DNA of 64,000 bases from Spirochaetia bacterium (GTDB lineage: Bacteria > Spirochaetota > Spirochaetia > Sphaerochaetales > Sphaerochaetaceae), in assembly GCA_022482625.1 (NCBI GenBank), contig JAKVOU010000001.1, forward strand, positions 2,528,784 to 2,592,783. Direction: 5' to 3'. The notes below the pieces were generated by a model. The model was given only the letters and a program-made list of their open reading frames with translations, was not told where the DNA came from and ran no database searches. The translations under genes and the position numbers were made by a program. Of the stretch, positions 8,770 to 17,303 are shown in pieces. Within the stretch, counting starts at the first letter, position 1, and each line of letters opens with the position of its first letter.

Positions 8770-10311
8770 ATGGAAGTTTTTATGTCAGGGATACATACCC
8801 TGATGAATCCGAATATCTTATTGGTAATCCCCTTGGGATTGATTCTTGGTATTGTTGTCGGTGCCATTCCAGGCTTGACTTCTGATCTTGGTATCATACT
8901 TTGTATTCCGCTGACCTATGGGATGGACCCGACGGTTGCAATAGTCCTTTTGCTTGCAATATATGTAGGTGGTACATATGGAGGTTCAATCACAGCCATA
9001 CTTATCAATACCCCGGGAACTTCGGCGAATGCTGCGACACTCTTTGACGGGTATCCGATGACAAAGAATGGTGAAAGTTTCAAGGCCCTTTCCATGGCCT
9101 TGTATGCTTCAACCATCGGAGGTCTTGTAAGTGCCTTTGTACTGCTTTTTGCTGCTCCTCAGATTGCAAAGATTACACTTTTGTTTGGCCCTGCAGAATA
9201 TCTGTCGCTTGCTATCTTCGGACTCTCGGTTATAGCGGGAGTTTCAAATGACAATATATTCAAGGGGTTGATAGGTGCCTGTATCGGTATATTTGTTTCA
9301 ACTATCGGTATGGATAAGATAAGCGGTACCATGAGATTTACCTATGGTAATCTTCAGCTGAGGCGAGGTATTGACCTTATCATTGCCCTTATCGGCCTGT
9401 TCGCAATTTCTGAGATTCTCATGAAGTCAAAGTATGATCCCAGGACCGATAGGAAAACTGTTGATTCTTCTTCCATCATAAAGAAGGAAATCACTCCTGC
9501 AGAGTACAAACGGTGCAGACGTCCGATTGCAATCGGTACTCTTGTCGGTGTCATCATAGGGGCTACGCCGGGTACCGGAGGTGGTTTGGCAGGATTTATA
9601 TCCTATAATCAGACAAAGCAGACATCTACACATCCTGAGACTTTTGGAAAAGGAGAAATTGAGGGCGTCGCTGCTTCTGAATCCGCCAACAACGGAGCTT
9701 GTGGTGCTACGATGATTCCAATGCTGACCTTAGGGGTACCAGGTGATGGTTCAACCGCAATTCTGATGGGTGCCTTTATGATTCATGGTATGGTTCCCGG
9801 ACCGATGCTTTTTGTCAAGCAAGGAAATATCCTGTATGCAATTATGCTGGGGCTTATCATCGTGAATATCTGTTTGTGGTTTATAGGCAAGGTGCTTATA
9901 AGATTTTATGCCAACATTACAAAGATTCCTTTTGAATTATTGGCCTGTACTATACTTACTTTATGTACTGCCGGTGCATATTCAACAAATAACAGTATCT
10001 ATGATGTGTACTATATTTTTGTCTTCGGTATCTTGGCCTACCTGATGAGAAGAATGGATTTCCAATTGGTACCTGTTCTGCTCGGTATAGTATTGGGGCC
10101 TTTGGCTGAAACAAATTTCAGAAGGGCCCTTATCCTTTCGGACGGAAGTTATTCTATCTTTCTGACTAGGCCTATCAGTTTGGCTTTTCTTATTGTTTCT
10201 GTTGCTTCAATTGTTATTTTTACAATAAGAGGTATCAGAGTAAAGGCAAAGATAAGGGAAAACGATGGCTCGGTTCCAGTGTCTGCATCGGACTCTGGCC
10301 ATATGGAATAA
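8770..10311 (+). CDS. tctA: TctA-family large membrane subunit (TTT system 1)
   Basis: This 513-residue multi-spanning permease begins at an ATG after AGGAGGAG. Conserved TctA motifs are clear: GAIPGLTSDLG near 30-45, YVGGTYGGSITAILINTPGT near 75-95, then FDGYPM, and in the second half IGATPGTGGGLAGF and TLGVPGDGSTAILMGA. The pseudo-symmetric repeat of the P-G-T/L loops is typical of the family. It completes the C-B-A transporter. Downstream it is convergent with a DapA-like gene, separated by a hairpin. Confidence 0.95.
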   Translation: MEVFMSGIHTLMNPNILLVIPLGLILGIVVGAIPGLTSDLGIILCIPLTYGMDPTVAIVLLLAIYVGGTYGGSITAILINTPGTSANAATLFDGYPMTKNGESFKALSMALYASTIGGLVSAFVLLFAAPQIAKITLLFGPAEYLSLAIFGLSVIAGVSNDNIFKGLIGACIGIFVSTIGMDKISGTMRFTYGNLQLRRGIDLIIALIGLFAISEILMKSKYDPRTDRKTVDSSSIIKKEITPAEYKRCRRPIAIGTLVGVIIGATPGTGGGLAGFISYNQTKQTSTHPETFGKGEIEGVAASESANNGACGATMIPMLTLGVPGDGSTAILMGAFMIHGMVPGPMLFVKQGNILYAIMLGLIIVNICLWFIGKVLIRFYANITKIPFELLACTILTLCTAGAYSTNNSIYDVYYIFVFGILAYLMRRMDFQLVPVLLGIVLGPLAETNFRRALILSDGSYSIFLTRPISLAFLIVSVASIVIFTIRGIRVKAKIRENDGSVPVSASDSGHME

Positions 10312-10337
10312 AAATCAAAACCTAAAGATGGCCAGTA

Positions 10338-10381
10338 ATACAAACGGTGTCTTCTTCTTTGGTGGAAGGCCCCGTTTGTAT
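10338..10381. terminator. hairpin between convergent genes, probable bidirectional terminator
   Basis: Arms ATACAAACGG (10338-10347) and CCGTTTGTAT (10372-10381) pair perfectly. The loop holds a smaller nested CTTC/GAAG stem. It sits in the 144-base gap between tctA (plus) and the DapA-like gene (minus). No long T-tract follows in either direction. Confidence 0.5.
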
Positions 10382-10455
10382 ATTGTATATAACCAGTGTA
10401 TACCTAAATGCCATTTACAGGGATTCACAAACAAGCTACAAGATGAATTTTTTGG

Positions 10456-11355
10456 TTATTTCCCATACTTTGCATGGTATACATCAAGATCTGCATAGAG
10501 ATCTTTTTTTTCTTTACTTGTCAGGTCCAGCGCAGGAGCTCTCATATGCGATCCCGGCAGTCCGTTGTATTCCATTGCAGCTTTGAAGTAACCCATGTTG
10601 GCGCCAGCTTTGATTATCTTGGCCAATTCATTGGCCTGCTGCTGTGCCTTGCGTGCAGCTTCAATGTTTCCGGCCATGAAGTTCTTGTATACTGATACAA
10701 AGGGTTCGGGACCACACTGGGCACAACCTGAAACTGCACCCTTGCATCCCATGGCCAAGGCTGGAAGGAACAACTGGTCAGGACCGCATACTACATCGAA
10801 ATTGCCGTTGTTACAGGTAAGATAGTCCTTGAACCTGTTGAAGTCGGGGAAACTGTATTTGATCCCTACGACATTCTTTGCTTGCCTGACTATGGCTTCA
10901 ATCTGAGAAACCGAGATATCATTTCCGGCACACTGGGGAATATTATAGAGATAGACGGGAAAATCTTCCGGCACACTGTTCGCTACAGATACAAAGTAGG
11001 TAATCATTTCACGGTCATTGACACCTAAGAACTGTGGTGTTACGACACCTATGCCGGCAGCACCGGCTTTCACTGCATGTTTTGCCAATGTTATGGTATC
11101 TTCTGTTGTTGCTGTACCTACTTGTACAAATACGGGAATACGGCCTGCGGCATACTTTATTACAGCTTCGACAAAATCCATTCGCTCCTGAGTAGAAAGT
11201 TTCAGCATTTCGCCGGTCGTACCGCACGGGTACAGGCTGTCAACTCCTTTCTCAACCAGATAATTTACTAAAGACTCCGTTACGGCATAGTCAATTTTAT
11301 TTTCTGCCGTAAAAGGAGTGACAATTGGGACAATGATTCCTTTCATTTTTGTCAT
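10456..11355 (-). CDS. DapA/NAL-superfamily aldolase (not a true DapA)
   Basis: This 299-residue class I lyase of the dihydrodipicolinate synthase/N-acetylneuraminate lyase superfamily is a cytoplasmic TIM barrel forming a Schiff base with pyruvate. Visible motifs are the N-terminal IVPIVTPFT, CGTTGEMLKLS near 44-54, the catalytic Tyr in YLYNIPQCAG and the Schiff-base Lys in VVGIKYSFPD. The position after YNIP lacks the Arg that binds the substrate carboxylate in real DapA, so a catabolic 2-keto-3-deoxy sugar-acid aldolase or dehydratase is more likely. It is the last gene of the minus-strand run containing tctC, tctB, tctA, an HpcH aldolase and IclR, which fits breakdown of an imported sugar acid to pyruvate. 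Confidence 0.88.
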   Translation of the reverse strand: MTKMKGIIVPIVTPFTAENKIDYAVTESLVNYLVEKGVDSLYPCGTTGEMLKLSTQERMDFVEAVIKYAAGRIPVFVQVGTATTEDTITLAKHAVKAGAAGIGVVTPQFLGVNDREMITYFVSVANSVPEDFPVYLYNIPQCAGNDISVSQIEAIVRQAKNVVGIKYSFPDFNRFKDYLTCNNGNFDVVCGPDQLFLPALAMGCKGAVSGCAQCGPEPFVSVYKNFMAGNIEAARKAQQQANELAKIIKAGANMGYFKAAMEYNGLPGSHMRAPALDLTSKEKKDLYADLDVYHAKYGK

Positions 11356-11588
11356 TTTATATTTCTCCTTGACTGAATTGTATTCAGAATTGCTTTTGGT
11401 TTATCCTTGTGTTTATGTTTTCCCTTCTATGCCCAGAGAATAATGTTCTCTGTAATTTCTTTGGCACAGAAACAATACCCCATACCCTAGGGATATTCCA
11501 AGAGTATGAAATGTTGTCAGGGCAAAGTGGGGCAGGAAGATAAGCGTCCAGCTTGCGCTATGAAATATTTTCCTAAATCTACATGTTG

Positions 11589-12377
11589 TTACTTAGATGT
11601 TACATATCCCAGCTTATGGGAAATACAATCAGCAGTCTCAATAGTAAGATCTTTGATTCTCTCAAATGCATTGTGCTCCTTGATGATGTTTATCGGACCT
11701 GTTACACCGACTGCAGCAATCGTAACGCCTTCATGGTCACGGATAGGAGCCGCAATACAGCCGATGTTCTCTGAATATTCCTCATCATCAGTAGCATATC
11801 CCTGCATACGGCATTGAAGCAGATGTTTTTTGAAAAGGTCCTTGTCCGTGATGCTGTTTCTTGTCGCACGTTTCAGATTTGCATTTTGAAGCACTTGGTC
11901 CATCTGTCCGTCCGGCATCTGTGAAATGATGGCCTTGCCTCCTGCACTGGTGTTGATATTCAATGGAGTCCGGAGAGGTGCAATTATCACATTCACTGTG
12001 GGGGATGGCAATGCCATCTGGGTGTACATGACATAACCTTGCTCATAGATTGCCAACTGACTGACCAGGTCTGTTTCTTCGGCCAATTTTTTCATTTCAT
12101 TCTTTGCGATGCTGTCCAAATCAATTTCACGGTAGACAGCTTGGGAAAACATCAATAGTTTCAACCCGAGCGAATAGCTGCTTGGTGTCATATGATGTTC
12201 TATCAGATAGTTCTTTGCAGTCAGAGTCTTGATGATGCGAGTTGCAGAAGCGATAGGTATATGTAAACCGGTTGCAATCTCCTTGATTGTTCCCTTGCTG
12301 TTCTTTGCCAAGTAGTCGAGAATATCTGTAGCTCTGTCAACGGCTGGTACTAAATTCCCATTGTTTGGATTCACCAT
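11589..12377 (-). CDS. IclR-family transcriptional regulator
   Basis: This 262-residue regulator starts at an ATG preceded by AAGGAATT. The N-terminal winged helix (RATDILDYLAKNSKGTIKEIA, then PIASATRIIKTL) spans about residues 14-60. The C-terminal IclR effector domain follows, with INTSAGGKAII near 140 and GYATDDEEYSENIGCIAAPI near 190-210, the usual signature of this domain. It lies within the TctCBA/aldolase gene run. IclR proteins commonly control aromatic- or sugar-acid catabolism through a small organic ligand, and here the run itself is the natural target. About 230 bases separate it from the downstream DapA-like gene, leaving room for a separate promoter. Confidence 0.92.
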   Translation of the reverse strand: MVNPNNGNLVPAVDRATDILDYLAKNSKGTIKEIATGLHIPIASATRIIKTLTAKNYLIEHHMTPSSYSLGLKLLMFSQAVYREIDLDSIAKNEMKKLAEETDLVSQLAIYEQGYVMYTQMALPSPTVNVIIAPLRTPLNINTSAGGKAIISQMPDGQMDQVLQNANLKRATRNSITDKDLFKKHLLQCRMQGYATDDEEYSENIGCIAAPIRDHEGVTIAAVGVTGPINIIKEHNAFERIKDLTIETADCISHKLGYVTSK

Positions 12378-12688
12378 ACTAATTCCTTTTGTTCATTGTC
12401 AAAAGATTTGTGCCAATATGCACTATAAATATTATTGAATTTGTTGAAATAAAAACAATAGATAGTCTTCATAAACTTCCCAATCAACATGTTTTTCCCT
12501 CTATCTGAGAAAAATTTTCTTTCTATGGACCTTTATTTGCTTGGCGGTCGTTTGCTCCTTCATCGGAGATGATGGGTACCTGATAAGGTCAACCAGTATG
12601 TTTGCCAGTAGCGCCAGATGTAACATGATCAAGAAAACCCCCACTGCCTTGTCTGATGAGCATGGCAAGACAGTGTTGGATTTCCATG
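12378..12688. other. 310-base intergenic stretch
   Basis: This gap lies between the HpcH/HpaI aldolase stop and the IclR start. The half next to IclR is A/T-rich and could hold an IclR promoter. The rest shows no convincing reading frame, repeat or RNA structure. Confidence 0.5.
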
Positions 12689-13456
12689 TTACTCCAGGCT
12701 GTCCAGGATGCCAAAGACTTTCTGCGCACCAGAGAGGACATGCAGGTAGTCTGTCCCGGCACTGATGAAGTTAATGCCCAGCTCATGCCATGCCCTGATG
12801 ACTTCAGGATCGTCGGAACCGGTCGAGATACCGATTGATTTACCTGCGTCCTTCAATATCGAGATGGCTTCTTTAATGAGACCCTGTGTATGTGGGGCAA
12901 AGACCTTGTTCAGTTCTCCAATTGAACCCGAGAGGTCACAGGCTCCGAAGATGAAGCAGTCCACATAGGGATTTTTTGCCATTTCCTTAAGGTTGGATAC
13001 GGCTTGGGCCGATTCAATCTGGACACATCGTATCATTTTCCTATTCACGTCCTCGACATATGCATCTACGTCCTGCAGCCCGTATTTGATTGCCCGTACG
13101 GGGCCGAAACCTCTCTTCCCCTTCGGGGGATACAGGGTACTCTGCATTGCGGCGTCCAGTTCCTCAGCAGTGTTCACCACGGGAAAGATGATTCCGTCTG
13201 GTCCCATTTCGATGACTCTTTTTGCGAGTATCGGGTCATTCCAGGGAACCCTGATGAGCGAGTTGGTACCCGCCGAGTGTGCTGCGATGATATGCGTGAG
13301 CAACGTATAGTAGTCGATTGGAGCATGTTCGGTATCGATCCAGAGGAAATCGAACCCGACCATGCCGCAAAGTTCAGAGATGCTGCAATCTGACAAAGTG
13401 GTATGCATGCCTTTTACCAATTTGTGGTGCTTCAGCTTGTCTTTTAAATCAGTCAT
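12689..13456 (-). CDS. HpcH/HpaI-family aldolase (4-hydroxy-2-oxo acid aldolase type)
   Basis: This 255-residue class II pyruvate aldolase is started at 13456 because GGAGG lies eight bases before it; the frame runs open 45 codons further, but that part has no homology. Family features are FLWIDTEHAPIDYYTL near 35-50, the phosphate/carboxylate-binding region LIRVPWNDP, the metal ligands in CVQIESAQAV and FGACDLSGSIG, and a GFGPVRA loop. The reaction is reversible retro-aldol cleavage of a 4-hydroxy-2-oxo acid to pyruvate plus an aldehyde. It lies directly after tctA of system 2. With the DapA-like gene it gives two different pyruvate aldolases in one operon, which is unusual. Confidence 0.92.
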   Translation of the reverse strand: MTDLKDKLKHHKLVKGMHTTLSDCSISELCGMVGFDFLWIDTEHAPIDYYTLLTHIIAAHSAGTNSLIRVPWNDPILAKRVIEMGPDGIIFPVVNTAEELDAAMQSTLYPPKGKRGFGPVRAIKYGLQDVDAYVEDVNRKMIRCVQIESAQAVSNLKEMAKNPYVDCFIFGACDLSGSIGELNKVFAPHTQGLIKEAISILKDAGKSIGISTGSDDPEVIRAWHELGINFISAGTDYLHVLSGAQKVFGILDSLE

Positions 13457-13640
13457 TGTTTCTGCCTCCAAGTATGCAGATTCTGTAAAAGAATTTTCCA
13501 GTTGTACGCTGGTAATAATATCGGTCATTTTACCTTTTGAACGAAAAGGATACCTGTTTTCACGGGCAATCCTGGCTGATGCTGTCGGCACATGGTATCG
13601 GTGTTGCCCTGCCTGATGTTTCCTGTGAATGCGCCTGTTC

Positions 13641-15182
13641 CTATTGTTTCCGTTCCTTTTCCCGTTTTGCTACCTTGAGTATCGCCGGGCTTGCAAGTGA
13701 CAGTATGATCAGTATGATCAGTGTCAGGGAGATCGGCCGTATGAAGAACGTCAGGTAGGTCCCCTGAGGGAGCATCATCGACCGGATGAAGTTCGATTCA
13801 ATCATCTCACCTAGGATGAGGGCTAGGACGATTGGCCCCGAAGGGAAATCCGCCTTTGCCATCGCGAAACCGAACAGCCCTGCGCACAGACAGACGATGA
13901 CATCGAAGACACTGTTCTGGATTGCATAGGACCCCACTAGAGAAAAGATGATGATCGTCGTCGAAATCCATGACCTGGGAAGTTTGGTGAATTTGACGAA
14001 CAGCTTCGATCCGACGTTGCCAAACACCAGGATAAAGAGGTTGCAGATGAAAAGGAGAATGAAGATTACCCATACCATGTCAATATGTTCTGAGAAGAGC
14101 AGCGGCCCCGGGGTATAGTTGTACATCATCAGTGCTCCGATCAGTATTGCGGTGACAGAGTCTCCCGGGATCCCCAGGGTCAGCATCGTGGTCATCGCAC
14201 CGCCTATGCAGGCATTGTTCGATGCACATGTTACGGCCAAGGCTTCTTCCGAACCTTCCCCGTACCTGTCCTTGTCCTCGGAGAAGTTCTTGCATTGCGT
14301 CCATGTGATGATTGACGCAATGTCACCGCCGGTTCCCGGTATTGCTCCGACAAAGACGCTGACGAGCGAAGAAAACAAGAATGCCCATTTTGTTTTCCAC
14401 ATTTCTTTCAACGTCATTCTTTTCTTTGCATCCTTCGCTTCTGCCATGAAATCAGAGAAAGCTTCCCTGCCTATTTCTTCTCCTCTGTACTTCTTTCCGA
14501 CCTTCAGCACGGGCGTCTGTGAGATTTGGTTCAGACATTCCCCGATACCGAACAGCCCGATCATGATGGGAACGAACGAGAAACCATCAAGCAGGTAATA
14601 GTTGCCGAAGGTATAGCGCTTCACTCCTGAGATGGGATCCATGCCGAACATCGCAAGGCCCAGGCCTATGAAGCCGACCATCAGGCCCTTCGGAATGCTT
14701 TTCCCTGAGACTGCAACCATCATTGACAGGCCGAATAGGGCCGTCATTGCGTATTCAGGAGGTCCGAACTTGAGTGCAAAGCGTGCAATCGGGAAGGAGG
14801 CGATGCACAGCAGTATGACGCCGAAGATACCACCTAGGGCTGAGTAGACGGTATTGATCCACAAGGCTAGAGACGGCCTTCCGCCCTTTGCAATCTTCGT
14901 TCCATCAAACGTGGATGCGATTGAAGCCGGCGTACCGGGGACTCCGAGCAGGATTGCCGAGACGCCACCGGCATAGATTGCTGCACAGTAGATGCCGAAC
15001 AGCATGCCTAGGCCATATCTGGGATCAATCCAGAACGTCAGTGGTAGCAAGATAGCTACTCCCATCGTTGCCGACAGACCAGGCAATGCACCGATGAACA
15101 TGCCTAGGAAAATACCTATGAGCGTATAGAACAATACGCCAAGATTTAAGACTGAATGCAGTGAACTTAACAATATATCCAT
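13641..15182 (-). CDS. tctA: TctA-family large membrane subunit (TTT system 2)
   Basis: This 513-residue permease has the TctA hallmarks: GALPGLSATMGVA near 30-45, IYAGGVSAILLGVPGTPAS near 75-95, then FVGAIPGTGGDIAS and TLGIPGDSVTAILIGALM in the second half, with IESNFIRSM near the C-terminus. It follows tctB by 13 bases and precedes the HpcH/HpaI aldolase. Its base composition is richer in GC than that of the third TctA in the window, and motif wording differs, so the three copies are not recent duplicates. Confidence 0.95.
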   Translation of the reverse strand: MDILLSSLHSVLNLGVLFYTLIGIFLGMFIGALPGLSATMGVAILLPLTFWIDPRYGLGMLFGIYCAAIYAGGVSAILLGVPGTPASIASTFDGTKIAKGGRPSLALWINTVYSALGGIFGVILLCIASFPIARFALKFGPPEYAMTALFGLSMMVAVSGKSIPKGLMVGFIGLGLAMFGMDPISGVKRYTFGNYYLLDGFSFVPIMIGLFGIGECLNQISQTPVLKVGKKYRGEEIGREAFSDFMAEAKDAKKRMTLKEMWKTKWAFLFSSLVSVFVGAIPGTGGDIASIITWTQCKNFSEDKDRYGEGSEEALAVTCASNNACIGGAMTTMLTLGIPGDSVTAILIGALMMYNYTPGPLLFSEHIDMVWVIFILLFICNLFILVFGNVGSKLFVKFTKLPRSWISTTIIIFSLVGSYAIQNSVFDVIVCLCAGLFGFAMAKADFPSGPIVLALILGEMIESNFIRSMMLPQGTYLTFFIRPISLTLIILIILSLASPAILKVAKREKERKQ

Positions 15183-15195
15183 ACAATAACTCCGA

Positions 15196-15657
15196 TTACC
15201 AGAGACGGACTCTCAGCAGGAACGAAAACAGCACGTAAATGAAAAGTACGAGGAAGATTGCAAACAAAGCATTCTGCCACCAGGCTTTTTCGTTGCTCAT
15301 CAACATGCAGACAGGAACAAACACGACGATGGAATTCAGTATGAATGTCCCTACGTGCAAGTACCAAAGAATGACATAGAGGAAAAGAAACAGGACGATC
15401 ATCACGATCTGGATGACTTTTCCTTTTTGGAATACTTCCTTGACATAGGTACCATCCTTTTTTCCTTTATATGCCGACAGTATTCCCTTCGCTATGTTCA
15501 AGACGCTCAGTCCGAACAGAAGCGTGCTGATGATGAAGGGGAAGAAGGCTGCGCTGGGGATGTCCGGGTTCTGGGAAGTCGGGAAGAACCGCGCGAAATA
15601 GAAGAGGAAGATGCTGAACAGCAGGCTGATGATGCAGACGATCATTTCAGAAATCAT
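15196..15657 (-). CDS. tctB: TctB-family small membrane subunit (TTT system 2)
   Basis: This protein of about 153 residues has four hydrophobic helices. The first contains IVCIISLLFSIFLFYFA, followed by a short periplasmic loop with IPSAAFFPFII, the characteristic start of TctB proteins. The ATG at 15657 has GGAG about ten bases upstream; a TTG ten codons earlier is less likely. The C-terminal end is LLRVRLW. It sits between the hairpin after tctC and tctA. Confidence 0.87.
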   Translation of the reverse strand: MISEMIVCIISLLFSIFLFYFARFFPTSQNPDIPSAAFFPFIISTLLFGLSVLNIAKGILSAYKGKKDGTYVKEVFQKGKVIQIVMIVLFLFLYVILWYLHVGTFILNSIVVFVPVCMLMSNEKAWWQNALFAIFLVLFIYVLFSFLLRVRLW

Positions 15658-15712
15658 GGTCAATTTTCTCCATAGGACGAAACACAACAGGCAACAAGAC
15701 CTGTATACCTGT

Positions 15713-15746
15713 CCAGGCTACATTCCAAGGATGGAATGTAGCCTGG
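15713..15746 (-). promoter_or_regulatory. perfect 15-bp hairpin between tctC and tctB (system 2)
   Basis: Arms CCAGGCTACATTCCA (15713-15727) and TGGAATGTAGCCTGG (15732-15746) are perfectly complementary with a four-base loop. The hairpin begins 8 bases after the tctC stop. No T-run follows in the direction of transcription, so it probably stabilises the tctC message or partly reduces read-through to tctB/tctA. Confidence 0.7.
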
Positions 15747-15753
15747 CATTCTG

Positions 15754-16728
15754 TTATTTGGAAACATTCAGGACTTTGGGAATCAGCTGGCTGTATTTCT
15801 TATATTCCTGTTCTGCGAATTTCTGCGCATCCTCGGGTCCGAGCCATCCGGGCTTCAGCCCGCTTGTCTGTAGCATTTTCTGATAGGTTTCGCCTTCGTA
15901 TGACTTCTTGATTGCTGCTTCCAGAATATTGAAGATATCATCCGGCGTATCCTTAGGGACACCGAAGCCCAGCCAGCAAAGTACGGAGACATCGTACCCC
16001 AGTTCCTTTGCCGTAGGTACATCCGGGAAAAGCGGGAACCTTTCATCGTCGAAGACTGTCAGCAACCGCAGGTCTCCGCTCTGTACCTGTGCACGTACTT
16101 CCACAGGGGAACAGACTACTGCATCGATATGTCCGCCCATCAGCGCAGTGATGGCCGGGGCAGCACCTTCGAAAGGAATGTTGCTGAACTTGACGTCGGT
16201 GGCCTGCTCGAACTGGCAGGCGGACAGGTGCCAGATGGCCCCGATGCCCGAGTTCCCTAGGGAAATCTTGCCGGGGTTTACCTTGACGGCATTGATGAAT
16301 TGGCTGAAGTCCTTGTACTGCGAGTCGGCACGGACTGCAATTGCTGCCGGATGGTAGGCCACCCTGCATAGGAATCTGAAGTCGTCAGGGGTCACATCCG
16401 CATTGCCGGCCGGCTTGAGCTGTGCTACGTCGACGGGTAGGTGTGTGATCGTATAACCGTCTGGAGTGGCCTTTGCCCCGTAGGTAATGCCGATGCCGCC
16501 TCCGGCACCGGGTTTGTTCGTCACCGTGACAGGGACCCCCAGGGCATCTTGGATACCAGGTGCAATAGACCTGCAATTCAGGTCGGAGGATCCGCCGGCA
16601 CTTGCCTGGCAGATGATTGAAATCTGCTTCGTCGGGAACTTGCCCTCGCTCTGTCCCTGTGCGGAAACGGATGCCATGGCACCGGCACAGACCAATGCCG
16701 TCAGGATCAACAATTGTTTCTTTCTCAT
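15754..16728 (-). CDS. tctC: TctC/Bug-family solute-binding protein (TTT system 2)
   Basis: This 324-residue exported binding protein starts at 16728 (MRKKQLLILTAL), preceded by AAAAGGAGT; the frame's earlier ATG is not used. The signal peptide ends near ASVSAQG. Bug-family motifs follow: ICQASAGGSSDLNCRSI, NKPGAGGGIGITYGA and a later GGHIDAVVCSPVEV. It is the first gene of the minus-strand operon and is transcribed from a promoter nearly identical to that of the divergent fucose-isomerase-like gene. The ligand is presumably the sugar acid processed by the downstream aldolases. Confidence 0.93.
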   Translation of the reverse strand: MRKKQLLILTALVCAGAMASVSAQGQSEGKFPTKQISIICQASAGGSSDLNCRSIAPGIQDALGVPVTVTNKPGAGGGIGITYGAKATPDGYTITHLPVDVAQLKPAGNADVTPDDFRFLCRVAYHPAAIAVRADSQYKDFSQFINAVKVNPGKISLGNSGIGAIWHLSACQFEQATDVKFSNIPFEGAAPAITALMGGHIDAVVCSPVEVRAQVQSGDLRLLTVFDDERFPLFPDVPTAKELGYDVSVLCWLGFGVPKDTPDDIFNILEAAIKKSYEGETYQKMLQTSGLKPGWLGPEDAQKFAEQEYKKYSQLIPKVLNVSK

Positions 16729-16794
16729 TACTCTTACTCCTTTTTTTGAATATCGTGAATTGTTGTTATAAATCACCATATATGATTTATAATT

Positions 16795-16834
16795 ATCAAA
16801 TTTGATTATACAATCACTTTTTTAGAGTTGTCAA
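16795..16834 (-). promoter_or_regulatory. promoter of tctC operon 2 with ATCAAATTTGAT operator
   Basis: Read on the minus strand, TTGACA (16834-16829) and TATAAT (16810-16805) are separated by 18 bases. Overlapping and just downstream of the -10 box is the perfect palindrome ATCAAATTTGAT at 16795-16806. The TTGTTGACAACT context of the -35 region and the ATAATCAAAT context of the -10 region recur in the divergent promoter at 17222-17280. Confidence 0.75.
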
Positions 16835-17221
16835 CAAAAAAAACAAACAATTTTACAATGCAAGTATTTGTAGATAATTTATTATACAATAAATAGTTAT
16901 ATTAGTAATAGTAAATATTTTCCTAAGTTGTAGTTTCTATAGACTTGATTTTATCTTGTATTTTGGTGAGAACTGAGAAGAATAGTAGAATATGTAATTA
17001 ATTATTTACAATAAAGTAATTAATTATATATAAACCATAACTTCAAGTGAGGTTTGTCATAATTTTCTGGTACATGGCATTGTGACATAAATACAACTTT
17101 ATATTTTAGAAACTAATAAGGATAACTCTAAGGAGATTTATTAATAAATATTTATATTATAAATAAATATTTAATTTTCCGTATTGATTCTTTCTCTCTG
17201 GCAGAAACGTTGGGAATTTTG
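16835..17221. other. A/T-rich spacer between two divergent promoters
   Basis: These roughly 390 bases separate the two mirrored promoters. The stretch is extremely A/T-rich with short runs such as ATAAATATTTATATTATAAATAAATATTT-like repeats near 17140-17172 (several imperfect inverted ATAAATATTTAT units). No gene, RNA or terminator is recognised. The length is enough for DNA looping between operators at both ends. Confidence 0.5.
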
Positions 17222-17280
17222 TTGACAACTAAAGTAACTACAATTATAATCAAATATAATAATACATAATCATATTTGAT
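17222..17280 (+). promoter_or_regulatory. consensus sigma-70 promoter with matching operator, divergent side
   Basis: TTGACA (17222-17227) and TATAAT (17245-17250) are both perfect consensus boxes with exactly 17 bases between them. The -10 box runs into ATAATCAAAT, and an imperfect palindrome ATCATATTTGAT follows at 17269-17280, one mismatch from the perfect copy at 16795. Such a strong promoter would need a repressor, and the shared sites suggest that one regulator controls both directions. Confidence 0.8.
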
Positions 17281-17303
17281 AAAACTCGGTGGAGGGTACT
17301 ACC

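Noticed and set aside
12541-12786. Short frames in the gap before the HpcH/HpaI aldolase
   Set aside because: They overlap the aldolase 3' end on either strand, lack ribosome sites and resemble nothing.
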